From Paraburkholderia sp. FT54 (GTDB lineage Bacteria; Pseudomonadota; Gammaproteobacteria; Burkholderiales; Burkholderiaceae), in NCBI RefSeq assembly GCF_031585635.1, contig NZ_CP134197.1:806001-870000 (forward strand): a DNA stretch of 64,000 nt. The letters run 5' to 3'. Both the position numbers and the translations under genes were made by a program. The notes under the pieces were generated by a model, which was given only the letters and a program-made list of their open reading frames with translations, was not told where the DNA came from and made no database searches. The stretch's first letter is position 1. Every line of letters begins with the position of its first letter. Below, one piece after another: positions 26,729 to 35,287 of the stretch.

Positions 26729-27457
26729 TCATCCGAAGATGGCGTTCAGATCGACCTCAGTGTCTTCAGGCAACGACAGATCAAGCGTCGCCTCGATGTG
26801 ATCGAGGTGTCCGACCGCCGCCGCGATCGCCGCCTCCAGTTCGCCCTTCTCCATCAGCCCGACGATTTCCGTGTGCTCATGGTTCGGGCAGGCCGGCACG
26901 TTCGGCGAATCGAACAGCAAGATGATGAGGCAGGTCAGCGACGCGAGTTCGCGCATCAGTTTGGTGAGCGGCGGGCTTGCCACCATCTCGGCGATCAGCA
27001 GATGAAATTCACCTGAGAGGCGAATCACCGCGTGCTTGTCACCCTTCTCGCGCGCGGCGCGCTCCTTGGCGACGTGCGCATGGAGTCGCCGGAAATCTTC
27101 GGCGCTGCCGCGTTCGACCAGGCTGCGGACCAGCGCCGGCTCCAGAATGCGCCGCGCCTGGAAGATATGGCGCGCGTCCTGCACCGACGGGCTAGCGATG
27201 AACGCCCCGCGATTCGGGATAGTGGTAACGATGCCTTCGTGCGTGAGCCGCGCCAGCACCTTGCGGATTCGCGTGCGGTTCACCTTGAACACGGCGGCGA
27301 GCTTTTCCTCGACGAGTTTGGTGCCCGGAATGAGCCGGTGCTCCATCACGGCGGTCAGGATGCGCTCGTAGATCGTATCGGAGTTGTCTTCCGCATCCAG
27401 GATCTGGGCGGCCGGCCGCGCCTTACGCGGGCGGCGGGATTCTTTGTCGGTTAACAC
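26729..27457 (-). CDS. GntR-family (FCD) transcriptional regulator
   Basis: 242-aa regulator: winged helix near the N-terminus (IYERILTAVMEHRLIPGTKL, then LAAVFKVNRTRIRKVLARL) and an all-helical FCD ligand domain with potential metal-binding His residues (HAHVAKER, SGEFHLLIAEM). The start is a GTG at 27457 with GAGG nine bases upstream. Divergent from the ABC transporter operon, with two pairs of TTGTSACAA palindromes between, so it most likely controls the island and its own gene in response to the imported compound. Confidence 0.9.
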   Translation of the reverse strand: MLTDKESRRPRKARPAAQILDAEDNSDTIYERILTAVMEHRLIPGTKLVEEKLAAVFKVNRTRIRKVLARLTHEGIVTTIPNRGAFIASPSVQDARHIFQARRILEPALVRSLVERGSAEDFRRLHAHVAKERAAREKGDKHAVIRLSGEFHLLIAEMVASPPLTKLMRELASLTCLIILLFDSPNVPACPNHEHTEIVGLMEKGELEAAIAAAVGHLDHIEATLDLSLPEDTEVDLNAIFG

Positions 27458-27488
27458 GCTGGGTTTCCTCGGCTGACCAACGGGGCTT

Positions 27489-27518
27489 TTGTGTCAAAGC
27501 AATTATAGATTGTGACAA
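27489..27518. promoter_or_regulatory. GntR operator pair near gntR
   Basis: TTGTGTCAA at 27489-27497 (one mismatch) and TTGTGACAA at 27510-27518, 21 bp apart start to start. The second is a perfect odd-centred palindrome (TTGT-G-ACAA). Located 32-61 bp upstream of the gntR start. Confidence 0.6.
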
Positions 27519-27775
27519 AAATAATTGGAATTGCGCGAATTTGCACCATTGGCGCACATCGGCACCGCTCGCATATTTAAAAGGCACCCGAACGGTGCCG
27601 TGTGTGCGGGCGTAGCAGAACAGTGCCGCAAGCCGGCCGGCGGACGATACCGATTGCGCCCATTGTCTCGCAGTACCCACAGCGCCGACACACGCGGACT
27701 TGAGCTATGCACAAGGATACCGCTCAAAGTCGCGGGAGACGTCCTGACAATCTACTGGCACGTCTGTTGCTTTGT

Positions 27776-27805
27776 TTGTCACAAACGCAGTTCATTTTGT
27801 GACAA
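27776..27805. promoter_or_regulatory. GntR operator pair before the ABC operon
   Basis: TTGTCACAA at 27776-27784 and TTGTGACAA at 27797-27805, again exactly 21 bp apart, ending 16 bp before the start codon of the binding-protein gene. Binding here would block transcription or translation initiation of the operon. Confidence 0.65.
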
Positions 27806-27821
27806 TAACGGAGCTTCTCTG

Positions 27822-28862
27822 ATGCGATTTATCCGCCCGTCTCTCGCCGCCCTGAAGCGCGCCGCCCGCGTGCTGCTCGCGCCCCTCGTGGTTGCCGCCG
27901 CGCTCACGCCGACGCTCGGCCACGCCAAGGATGCCGATCCGATCAACCTCGGCTACGCCAAGTGCGCGCACTGCACGCCATTGTCGCTGACGCCGCAGTA
28001 CGCCACCGGCGTCAAACTCACGACGACCTCGTTCAACACGGCCAACGACGTGCTGACCGCGTTGCTCTCGAAGAGCATTGACGTCGCGCAGGTCACCTAT
28101 CTGCACTATGTCACGGCGCTCGACAAGGGCTTCAAGATGGTCGCCATCTCCGGCCAGATCAACGGCGGTTCGCAGGTGTTGATCGCCAACAACTTGCCGG
28201 TGCAGCCGGGCGACTGGGACGGCCTGAAGAAACTGATCATGCAATACAAGAAGGACGGCAAGCCGTTCCGCGTGGCGGCCTCGCGCGGCAACGCGCAGGA
28301 CATTCACATGCGCGGCGCGTTCCTCATGCACGGCATCGACATCAACAAGGATGTGCAGTTCGTCAACATTCCGAATCCGTCGGACCACGTCCAGGCATTG
28401 CGCCGCGGCGAAGTCGAGCTGATCACTTCGGTCGAGCCGTTTGCCACGCAGATCCGCGAGGTCAAGGCGGCCAAGTTCTTCGCGTTTCCGTATGACCAGG
28501 CGGCCGGCAAGCTGACCAACCTGATCGTCACGCGTCCGGATGTCATCGAGAGCAATCCGCAAGGCGTGCTGGAAACCGTGCGCTCGATCGTCAAGGTGGA
28601 CGACATGATGGCCGCCAACAAGCCGCTCTTCGTCGATACGATCCAGAAAGTGACGGGCCTCGACAAGAACATCGCCACCGGCGCGGTCGACAATCTCTAT
28701 CCGGACTACAAGATGTATCGCGCCTCCGCTGTATCGATCGCAAAAATGATGCACGACCTGAAGTACGTGAACTCGGATGTCAGCGATGCCGTGCAGAAGA
28801 ACCTCGACTACAGCTTCCTCGAGAAGGTGACCGGCAAACCCAAGACCGAACTCGGTTACTGA
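27822..28862 (+). CDS. ABC transporter periplasmic binding protein (NMT1/SsuA class)
   Basis: 346-aa solute-binding protein with a long signal peptide (about 35 residues, ending near GHAKDAD). The mature start INLGYAKCAHCTPLSL is unusual in having two cysteines close together. The fold matches NMT1/thiamine-pyrimidine and nitrate/taurine binding proteins (AQVTYLHYVTALDKGFKMVA). The ATG at 27822 fits the operator position; the frame is open upstream without similarity. First gene of the rightward operon; the ligand is likely a small N-heterocycle or its breakdown product, inferred from the hydantoinase and amidohydrolase downstream. Confidence 0.88.
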   Translation: MRFIRPSLAALKRAARVLLAPLVVAAALTPTLGHAKDADPINLGYAKCAHCTPLSLTPQYATGVKLTTTSFNTANDVLTALLSKSIDVAQVTYLHYVTALDKGFKMVAISGQINGGSQVLIANNLPVQPGDWDGLKKLIMQYKKDGKPFRVAASRGNAQDIHMRGAFLMHGIDINKDVQFVNIPNPSDHVQALRRGEVELITSVEPFATQIREVKAAKFFAFPYDQAAGKLTNLIVTRPDVIESNPQGVLETVRSIVKVDDMMAANKPLFVDTIQKVTGLDKNIATGAVDNLYPDYKMYRASAVSIAKMMHDLKYVNSDVSDAVQKNLDYSFLEKVTGKPKTELGY

Positions 28863-28875
28863 TCCGGACCGCGCC

Positions 28876-29697
28876 ATGTCAACCCTGTTTTCCTCGCGTT
28901 TCTACAAGCGGATCGAGCGCGGCATCGTGCCGGTGCTGCTGCTGGCCGGCTGGGAGGCGTTCTCCCGCTCCGGCATCTTGCCGGCCGCGCTGCTGCCGGC
29001 GCCGTCGCAGGTCGTGCTCGCCTGGGCCGACTGGATTTTCAGCACCGACGGCAACACACAGACCTACTCCGGCCACTGGCTCTTCGATATCGCGGCCAGT
29101 TCCGCGCGCGTGTTCGCGGGCTTTGGGATCGCCACGGTGCTGGGTGTCGCCATTGGCATGGCAATCGGCTGGTCCCGCTCGATCGAATCGCTGATCGAGC
29201 CGACACTGCAGACGTTGCGCCCCGTACCGCCCGTCTCGTGGATTCCGCTCGCGATCATCTGGTTCGGCATCGCCAACAAGCCGGCGATCTTTCTCGTCTT
29301 CATGGGGTCGTTCTTCCCGGTGCTGCTCAGCACGATTCACGGCGTGAAGACTTGCGACCGCAACCTGCTGCGCGCCGGCGCGATGACGGGCGGCACGTCG
29401 TCGATGTTGCTGCGTCACATCGTGTTTCCCGCTGCGTTGCCGAGCATCTTCTCGGGGCTGCGCATCGCGATCGGTTCCGCGTGGATGCTGACAGTGACGG
29501 CCGAGATGGTCGCGGTAAAGAGCGGCGTGGGCTACGTACTGTGGGATTCGTATTACTTCCTGCGCTACGACATCGTGATCGCGTCGATGGTGAGCATCGG
29601 TCTGCTCGGTTTCCTGAGCGACTACATGATCAAGCGCATCGCCGGGCGCATTCTGCGCTGGCAACGCGGTTCCACTCTGCAAGCAAGGGAAGGTTGA
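28876..29697 (+). CDS. ABC transporter permease of the catabolic island
   Basis: 273-aa inner-membrane permease with about six hydrophobic segments and a cytoplasmic docking loop (RNLLRAGAMTGGTSSMLLRH). Related to SsuC/TauC. It starts 13 bp after the binding-protein gene and ends 4 bp before the ATPase gene, so the transporter is one translational block. Confidence 0.9.
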   Translation: MSTLFSSRFYKRIERGIVPVLLLAGWEAFSRSGILPAALLPAPSQVVLAWADWIFSTDGNTQTYSGHWLFDIAASSARVFAGFGIATVLGVAIGMAIGWSRSIESLIEPTLQTLRPVPPVSWIPLAIIWFGIANKPAIFLVFMGSFFPVLLSTIHGVKTCDRNLLRAGAMTGGTSSMLLRHIVFPAALPSIFSGLRIAIGSAWMLTVTAEMVAVKSGVGYVLWDSYYFLRYDIVIASMVSIGLLGFLSDYMIKRIAGRILRWQRGSTLQAREG

Positions 29698-29701
29698 CAG
29701 C

Positions 29702-30472
29702 ATGGCCCTCATCACAATCGATAGCGTCTCGCGCACGTTCGAAGACACCAAGCGCAAACAGGTGGTCACCGCGCTCGACAACGTGAGCCTCAAGGTCGAG
29801 CGCAACGACTTTCTTTGTCTGCTTGGCCCGAGCGGCTGCGGCAAGTCCACGCTGCTGAACATGATCGCTGGTTTCGACAGTCCTTCGTCGGGCACGGTGA
29901 GCGTCGGTGGCTCGATCGTCACCGCGCCGGGCGCGGACCGCGGCGTGGTGTTCCAGCAGGCCAACCTGATGCCGTGGCTGCCGGTGTGGGAGAACGTCGC
30001 GTTTCATCTGAAGATGCGTAACGTCCCCAAACCGGAACGCCGCGAGCGGGCGCAGCGCTTCATCGAGATGGTCGGTCTCAGGGGTTTCGAAAATCACTTC
30101 CCGAGCGAGCTCTCCGGCGGTATGAACCAGCGCGTGGGCATTGCGCGCGCGCTGCTCATGAACCCGGAAGTGATTCTGATGGACGAGCCGTTCGGCGCGC
30201 TCGACGAGCAGACCAAGATGGACATGCATGCCGAGCTGATCCGCATCTGGCGCGAGAGTCGCAGCACGATCGTGTTCGTCACGCACGGCATCGACGAATC
30301 GCTTGCGCTCGGCACGCATGTCGCGGTGATGTCGGCGCGTCCGGGCCGCATTCGCGAACTGCTGCCGATCTCACTCGACCGGCCGCGCGACCCGACCAGC
30401 GCCGAATTCAACGACTACAAGCGCCATATCCTCTCGCTGCTGCGCCCGGAAGCGGTGATGGAGCCGGCCTGA
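29702..30472 (+). CDS. ABC transporter ATP-binding protein of the catabolic island
   Basis: 256-aa ATPase with Walker A GPSGCGKST, signature LSGGMNQRV and Walker B VILMDEPFGALDE, of the nitrate/sulfonate class. AAGGAAGG precedes the ATG. It ends one base before the next gene begins, which supports co-expression of transport and catabolism. Confidence 0.92.
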   Translation: MALITIDSVSRTFEDTKRKQVVTALDNVSLKVERNDFLCLLGPSGCGKSTLLNMIAGFDSPSSGTVSVGGSIVTAPGADRGVVFQQANLMPWLPVWENVAFHLKMRNVPKPERRERAQRFIEMVGLRGFENHFPSELSGGMNQRVGIARALLMNPEVILMDEPFGALDEQTKMDMHAELIRIWRESRSTIVFVTHGIDESLALGTHVAVMSARPGRIRELLPISLDRPRDPTSAEFNDYKRHILSLLRPEAVMEPA

Positions 30473-30473
30473 G

Positions 30474-31451
30474 ATGACCACGTTCATCACGGGCAGCAGC
30501 GGTTTCGTCGGTCTCGCGCTGGTCGAGCGCCTGCTCGCCGACGGCGAGACGGTCATCGGTTTCGACCGCAGCGCGCCGCGCGCGCAAGCGTTGCAGTCAT
30601 TTGCCGCGCTGCCAGGCCGTTTCGTTGCGCTGACCGGCGACGTGCGCGATGGCAACGCGTTGCGCGAGGCAATGCGCACGCATCGGCCATCGCGGCTCGT
30701 CACGCTGGCCGCGATCACCGCGGATGCGCGGCGCGAGCGGCAAATGCCTCAGACCATCTTCGAGGTAAACGTCGGCGGTGTGCTCGCCGCTATTGCCGCG
30801 GCCGCCGATGCGGGTGTCGAACGCATTCTGCACGGCAGTTCCGGCTCGGCGTACGGACTGAGCGGCCGCGCGCCGCACCGGCTCGTCGAAGACATCACGC
30901 CGCTACTGCCCGAAGGCCTCTACGGCATCTCCAAGCGCGCCGTCGAAGACGCCGCATCGCGTCTTTGCGCGTTGCACGGCGTGCCGCTCGTGATCGGACG
31001 GCTCGGCACGTGCTTCGGCCCGTGGGAAGCCGACTCGGGCGTGCGCGACACCTTGAGTGCGCCGCTGCAGGTGCTCTCGAAAGCGCGCCGGGGTGAAACC
31101 GCCGTGCTGCCACGCGCCGGCCGCCGCGACTGGCTCTACGTGCGCGATGCGGTCTCGGCGCTGCTCGCCCTGCTCGACGCGCCGCACTGGCCTCACTCCG
31201 TCTACAACCTCGGCGCGGGTTTCGAGTGGAGCGTCGCCGACCTGTGCGAACGGCTCGCGCTGCGCTATCCCGCGTTCACGTGGCGCATTGCGCAACATGA
31301 CGAGGCGCCGAATATCGATTACTTCGCCGATTACGACCGCGCGTCGATGGACAACACGCGGCTGGTCGCCGATACCGGCTTTGCGCCACGGTTCGATCTC
31401 GCCGCGGCGGAAGCCGATTTCCATCACTGGATAACCGCGCATGGCGCGTGA
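30474..31451 (+). CDS. NAD-dependent epimerase/dehydratase-family protein
   Basis: 325-aa extended SDR. GSSGFVGLALVERLL is the NAD-binding loop and LYGISKRAVEDA carries the YxxxK pair; the specificity half is C-terminal. Start codon follows the ATPase stop by one base. Members act on nucleotide sugars, but many relatives in catabolic operons work on uronates or other small molecules. Its presence inside an apparent N-heterocycle operon is unexpected and its substrate is unknown. Confidence 0.88.
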   Translation: MTTFITGSSGFVGLALVERLLADGETVIGFDRSAPRAQALQSFAALPGRFVALTGDVRDGNALREAMRTHRPSRLVTLAAITADARRERQMPQTIFEVNVGGVLAAIAAAADAGVERILHGSSGSAYGLSGRAPHRLVEDITPLLPEGLYGISKRAVEDAASRLCALHGVPLVIGRLGTCFGPWEADSGVRDTLSAPLQVLSKARRGETAVLPRAGRRDWLYVRDAVSALLALLDAPHWPHSVYNLGAGFEWSVADLCERLALRYPAFTWRIAQHDEAPNIDYFADYDRASMDNTRLVADTGFAPRFDLAAAEADFHHWITAHGA

Positions 31452-31481
31452 ACGCATGTCACGCGATCGTCGAACCACGTC

Positions 31482-32921
31482 ATGACCCTACCCTCACCCG
31501 ATTCGGCCGCAAGCCTGAACATGGCCGGCAACGTATGCATCGAAACTGGCGCCGCGCCGGTCTCGAACGGCCCGCTCGATCTGTTGATCGCGGACGCGAC
31601 GCTGATTTTCGCCGACGGCTCGGCGCGCGCGGCGCAACTCGGCATTCGTGGCGCGCACATCGCCTATATCGGCGACGCGCGGCCCGCAGCGACACGCACG
31701 CTATCGCTGCCGGGACGCGTTGTGACGCCGGGATTCGTCAACGCGCACTATCACGCGGGTCTGAACTTTGTGCGTGGCGTGGCGCCGGATTGCGGCTTCG
31801 CGCCGTCCTATACGCCGGGCTTGCCGCAAGCGTCGTGGCTCGACGCTGAAGAAGCCCTCGCGCTGTCGCGGCTCGGCGCGCTCGAAGCGTTGCGCGCCGG
31901 CTGCACGACGCTGGCGGACAGCTTCGTGCATGCCGAGGCGACCGTCGCGGGTATCGCGCAGACCGGCGTGCGGGTGTTCGCCAGCCAGCGGCTCGCGGAC
32001 GTGGATTTCGCCTCGGTGCTGGCTGGCGAACGGCGCTTTGACCGCGCCCGCGGCGAGCGCCAGCTGGAACGTGCCGACGCGTTCATCGCGCGCTGGGCCG
32101 GTCAGGCGAACGGCCGCATCCAGGCACACCTCACCGCGCATGCGCCGGACACCTGTTCAGTCGCGCTGCTCGAAGACATCGCCACGCTCGCCCGCCGTCA
32201 CGATCTGCCAATCAGCACGCACCTCGCGCAAAGCACGGATGAAGTCGACTGGGTCCGTCAGCAGCATGGGCGATCGCCGGTGCAATTGCTCGACGAAATC
32301 GGCCTGCTCGACGGCCGGCTGCTCGCAGGCCACTGCATTCATGTCGACGACGCCGACATCGCGCGTCTGGGCCGAAGCGGGGCACACGTGGTGCACATTC
32401 CGCTCGGCAACGCGATGTCCGGGCGTATCGCACCGACGCGGCGCCTGCTCGACGCCGGCGCGCCGCTGTGCCTCGCCACCGACACCATGCACGGCGACAT
32501 GATCGAAGTGATGCGCTGGGCGCTCGCGATGGGCCGTCTGCAAGCCGGCGCGGTGGGCAACGACTGGCAACCGTCCGACGTGTTCGCGATGGCCACGCGC
32601 CATGGCGCCGCCGCGCTCGGCTGGGGCGCGCGTCTCGGCACACTCGAGGTCGGCCGGATCGCCGATCTGGCAATCATCGATTTTCGCCAACCGCATCTCA
32701 CGCCGAGCATCGATCCGCTCGGCAATCTCGTGCACAACGCCACCGGCTCGGACGTGGAAAGTGTGATCGTCGACGGCCGGCTCGTGATCGAGCAAGGCCG
32801 CGCGCTCTGTGTCGACGAACACCAGATCCGCGCCGACGCTCAACGCGCCGTCGATGCCGTCTGGCGGCGCTGCCCGAGTCCGCTTCGTCCTTATCCCTCC
32901 GTTTCCACTATCCGTTCATGA
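31482..32921 (+). CDS. amidohydrolase of the TrzA/AtzA/cytosine-deaminase type
   Basis: 479-aa metal-dependent hydrolase. Metal ligands: HYH (His89, His91) in VNAHYHAGLNF, then THLAQSTDE, GHCIHVDD and the Asp of LATDTMHGD. This is the mononuclear pattern of deaminases and dechlorinases such as guanine deaminase, SsnA and the atrazine enzymes. Likely removes an amino (or other) group from a heterocycle before ring opening by the hydantoinase. It ends in an ATGA overlap with the next gene. Confidence 0.88.
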   Translation: MTLPSPDSAASLNMAGNVCIETGAAPVSNGPLDLLIADATLIFADGSARAAQLGIRGAHIAYIGDARPAATRTLSLPGRVVTPGFVNAHYHAGLNFVRGVAPDCGFAPSYTPGLPQASWLDAEEALALSRLGALEALRAGCTTLADSFVHAEATVAGIAQTGVRVFASQRLADVDFASVLAGERRFDRARGERQLERADAFIARWAGQANGRIQAHLTAHAPDTCSVALLEDIATLARRHDLPISTHLAQSTDEVDWVRQQHGRSPVQLLDEIGLLDGRLLAGHCIHVDDADIARLGRSGAHVVHIPLGNAMSGRIAPTRRLLDAGAPLCLATDTMHGDMIEVMRWALAMGRLQAGAVGNDWQPSDVFAMATRHGAAALGWGARLGTLEVGRIADLAIIDFRQPHLTPSIDPLGNLVHNATGSDVESVIVDGRLVIEQGRALCVDEHQIRADAQRAVDAVWRRCPSPLRPYPSVSTIRS

Positions 32922-33643
32922 GCCGACGCATCCGTCTGGGCATTCTGACGCCCTCATCCAATACTTCTCTCGAACCGCTGACGCAGGCGCTGATAGCCGG
33001 GCTGCCAGAAGTCAGCGTGCATTTCGCGCGTTTTTCCGTCACGCAGATCGCGCTCAGTCCCGACGCGCTCGGCCAGTTCCAGCGCGAACGCATTCTCGAT
33101 GCCGCGCGCCTGCTCGCCGATGCGCATGTCGACATGATTGGCTGGAGCGGCACGTCCGCCGGCTGGCTCGGCTTCGATCAGGACGAAGCGCTGTGCGCCG
33201 CGATCACGGAGACGACGGGCATTCCCGCCAGCACGTCGGTGCTCGCGCTCAATCGCGCGCTGGAGGCGTTCGGCATTCGCCGGCTCGGCCTCGTCTCGCC
33301 GTATCTCGCAGACGTGCAGCAGAAGATTGTCGCGAACTACGCCGCGCTCGGTATCGATGCGAGCCGCGAAAGCCATCTCGATCTTCAGGATAACTTCTCT
33401 TTTGCGCTGGTCGACGAAGCGACGCTCGACCGTCAAGTGGCCGACGTGGTGGCCCGCGGCGCGCAAGCGGTGACGACCTTCTGCACCAATCTTTACGCCG
33501 CGCACCGCGTTGCGCACTGGGAAGCGCGACACGGCGTGCCGGTGTTCGACACCGTCACCACCGTCGTATGGGACATGCTGCGCCGCTGCGGCGTCGATAC
33601 ACGCCGCATCGCCGGCTGGGGCCGGCTCGTTCAGGAAATTTGA
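32918..33643 (+). CDS. arylmalonate decarboxylase/maleate isomerase-like protein
   Basis: 241-aa member of the Asp/Glu racemase superfamily. Racemases and maleate isomerases use two cysteines; here the first site is Gly78 (IGWSGTSAGW) and the second Cys189 (TTFCTNLYAA). That Gly/Cys arrangement is the one known for arylmalonate decarboxylase (Gly74/Cys188), which decarboxylates disubstituted malonates without a cofactor. A decarboxylase acting on a malonate-like intermediate is therefore a reasonable guess. The start at 32918 overlaps the amidohydrolase stop (ATGA). Confidence 0.85.
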   Translation: MSRRIRLGILTPSSNTSLEPLTQALIAGLPEVSVHFARFSVTQIALSPDALGQFQRERILDAARLLADAHVDMIGWSGTSAGWLGFDQDEALCAAITETTGIPASTSVLALNRALEAFGIRRLGLVSPYLADVQQKIVANYAALGIDASRESHLDLQDNFSFALVDEATLDRQVADVVARGAQAVTTFCTNLYAAHRVAHWEARHGVPVFDTVTTVVWDMLRRCGVDTRRIAGWGRLVQEI

Positions 33644-33644
33644 C

Positions 33645-35084
33645 ATGCAAATCTTCGATACCGTCATTCGCAACGCCCGCGTGGTCACGGCCGCGGACAT
33701 CTTCACCAGCGACATCGGCATTCGCGATGGCCGCATCGTCGCGCTCGGCCTGCAGCTCGAAGCCGGCGCGCGCGAAATCGACGCGGCTGGACGGCACGTG
33801 ACGCCCGGCGGCGTCGACAGCCACGTTCACTTCGATCAGCCCACCGGCGACGGCTCGATCATGGCCGACGACTTTCTCTCCGGCACCACGTCCGCGGCCT
33901 GCGGCGGCACCACGACCGTGATTCCGTTCGCGTGCCAGCAGAAAGGCCACACGCTGCGCGAAGCGATCGACGACTACCATCGCCGCGCGAACAGGAAGCC
34001 CGTGATCGACTACGCGTTCCACCTGATCGTCACCGACCCGACGCCGGAGATTCTGCGCGACGAGTTGCCCGCGTTGATCGCCGAAGGCTACACGTCGTTC
34101 AAGATCTACATGACCTACGACGCGCTCAAGCTGAGCGATCGCGAAATGCTCGACACGCTCTCGGTCGCGCGCAGCGAGGGCGCGATGGTGATGATCCATG
34201 CGGAGAACGCAGACTGCATCGCGTGGCTGACCGAGCGGCTGCTCGCCGCCGGTCATACCGCGCCACGCTATCACGCGACGTCACGGCCCATGCTGGTGGA
34301 ACGCGAGGCGACGCATCGGGCGATCGCGTTCGCCGAACTGGTGGACGTGCCGATCCTGATCGTGCACGTGTCGGGCCGCGAGGCGGTCGAGCAGATCCGC
34401 TGGGCACAAAGCCATGGTCTCAAGGTGTACGGCGAAACCTGCCCGCAGTATCTCTTTCTGACCGCGGATTCGCTCGGCTGCGACGACAGCTTCGAAGGCG
34501 CGAAGTGCATCTGCAGCCCGCCGCCGCGCGACAAGGCCAACCAGCAGGTGATTTGGGACGGGCTTGAAAACGGCGCGTTCGAAGTGTTCTCGTCCGATCA
34601 CGCGCCGTTCCGCTACGATGGTCCGGATGGCAAGAAAGCGCATGGCGAAGCTGTCTCGTTCGACCAGATCGCCAACGGTATTCCCGGCGTGGAGACGCGC
34701 ATGGCTTTGCTGTGGTCCGAAGGCGTGCGCACCGGCCGCATCACGCCGCAAAGCTTCGTCGCGCTGACCTCGACCAACGCGGCGAAGCTCTACGGTCTCT
34801 ATCCGCGCAAGGGCAGCATTGCGATTGGCGCGGACGCCGACCTCGTCATCTGGGACGAGAGCCGCACTTTCCATGTGGAAAACGCGAAGCTGCATCACAA
34901 CGTCGATTACACGCCGTATGAGGGCATGCATCTGAGCGCGTGGCCCGCGTTGACGATGTCGCGCGGCGACGTGGTGTGGGACGGCGAAAAGCCGTGCGGC
35001 GATGCCGGACGCGGCGAATTCCTGCCGTGCGCACGGCCCGATCCGGCCAAGCCGCGCCGCCGGAAGACCGAACTGCCGCTGTAG
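33645..35084 (+). CDS. dihydropyrimidinase / D-hydantoinase
   Basis: 479-aa cyclic amidohydrolase that opens hydantoin or dihydropyrimidine rings. Binuclear zinc ligands are all visible: HVH in SHVHFDQP, the carbamylated Lys in SFKIYMTYD, His in MIHAENAD and IVHVSGREA, and Asp in FSSDHAPF. The ATG at 33645 directly follows the preceding stop; the frame is open upstream inside the decarboxylase-like gene. No N-carbamoyl amidohydrolase follows it, so the carbamoylated product must be handled by an enzyme elsewhere. Last gene of the island. Confidence 0.93.
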   Translation: MQIFDTVIRNARVVTAADIFTSDIGIRDGRIVALGLQLEAGAREIDAAGRHVTPGGVDSHVHFDQPTGDGSIMADDFLSGTTSAACGGTTTVIPFACQQKGHTLREAIDDYHRRANRKPVIDYAFHLIVTDPTPEILRDELPALIAEGYTSFKIYMTYDALKLSDREMLDTLSVARSEGAMVMIHAENADCIAWLTERLLAAGHTAPRYHATSRPMLVEREATHRAIAFAELVDVPILIVHVSGREAVEQIRWAQSHGLKVYGETCPQYLFLTADSLGCDDSFEGAKCICSPPPRDKANQQVIWDGLENGAFEVFSSDHAPFRYDGPDGKKAHGEAVSFDQIANGIPGVETRMALLWSEGVRTGRITPQSFVALTSTNAAKLYGLYPRKGSIAIGADADLVIWDESRTFHVENAKLHHNVDYTPYEGMHLSAWPALTMSRGDVVWDGEKPCGDAGRGEFLPCARPDPAKPRRRKTELPL

Positions 35085-35101
35085 TTTCGTTGAGAGCGTG
35101 T

Positions 35102-35141
35102 GAGGGTTCCGGTGCGAACCGGATGAGCCGGCACTACCCTC
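35102..35141 (+). other. compact RNA-like fold after the hydantoinase gene
   Basis: GAGGGT (35102-35107) pairs with ACCCTC (35136-35141) and encloses a hairpin UCCGG-UGCGAA-CCGGA plus a GCCGGC palindrome. A short T-run follows. It could be the operon terminator or part of a leader for the MOSC gene. The GGTGCGAA loop recalls part of a cobalamin riboswitch, but the rest of that aptamer is absent. Confidence 0.35.
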
Positions 35142-35287
35142 GGATTTTGACGAGCGTGGACCCGCAATGAGTCATCTGAAAGACATCGACCGGTTGTTCA
35201 ATGACCGCCACTTTGACTATGATGCCATCGTCTTGTGTCTGCGGCATGCCATTGTCACCACGCCAAATCGTTGAAGGTCACTCGATC

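Noticed and set aside
28879..29964. 361-residue minus-strand frame opposite the ABC permease and ATPase
   Set aside because: Antisense shadow with biased His/Arg/Asp content and no domain.
35102..35141. Cobalamin riboswitch
   Set aside because: Only the GGTGCGAA-like loop matches. The B12 box and other aptamer helices are absent.
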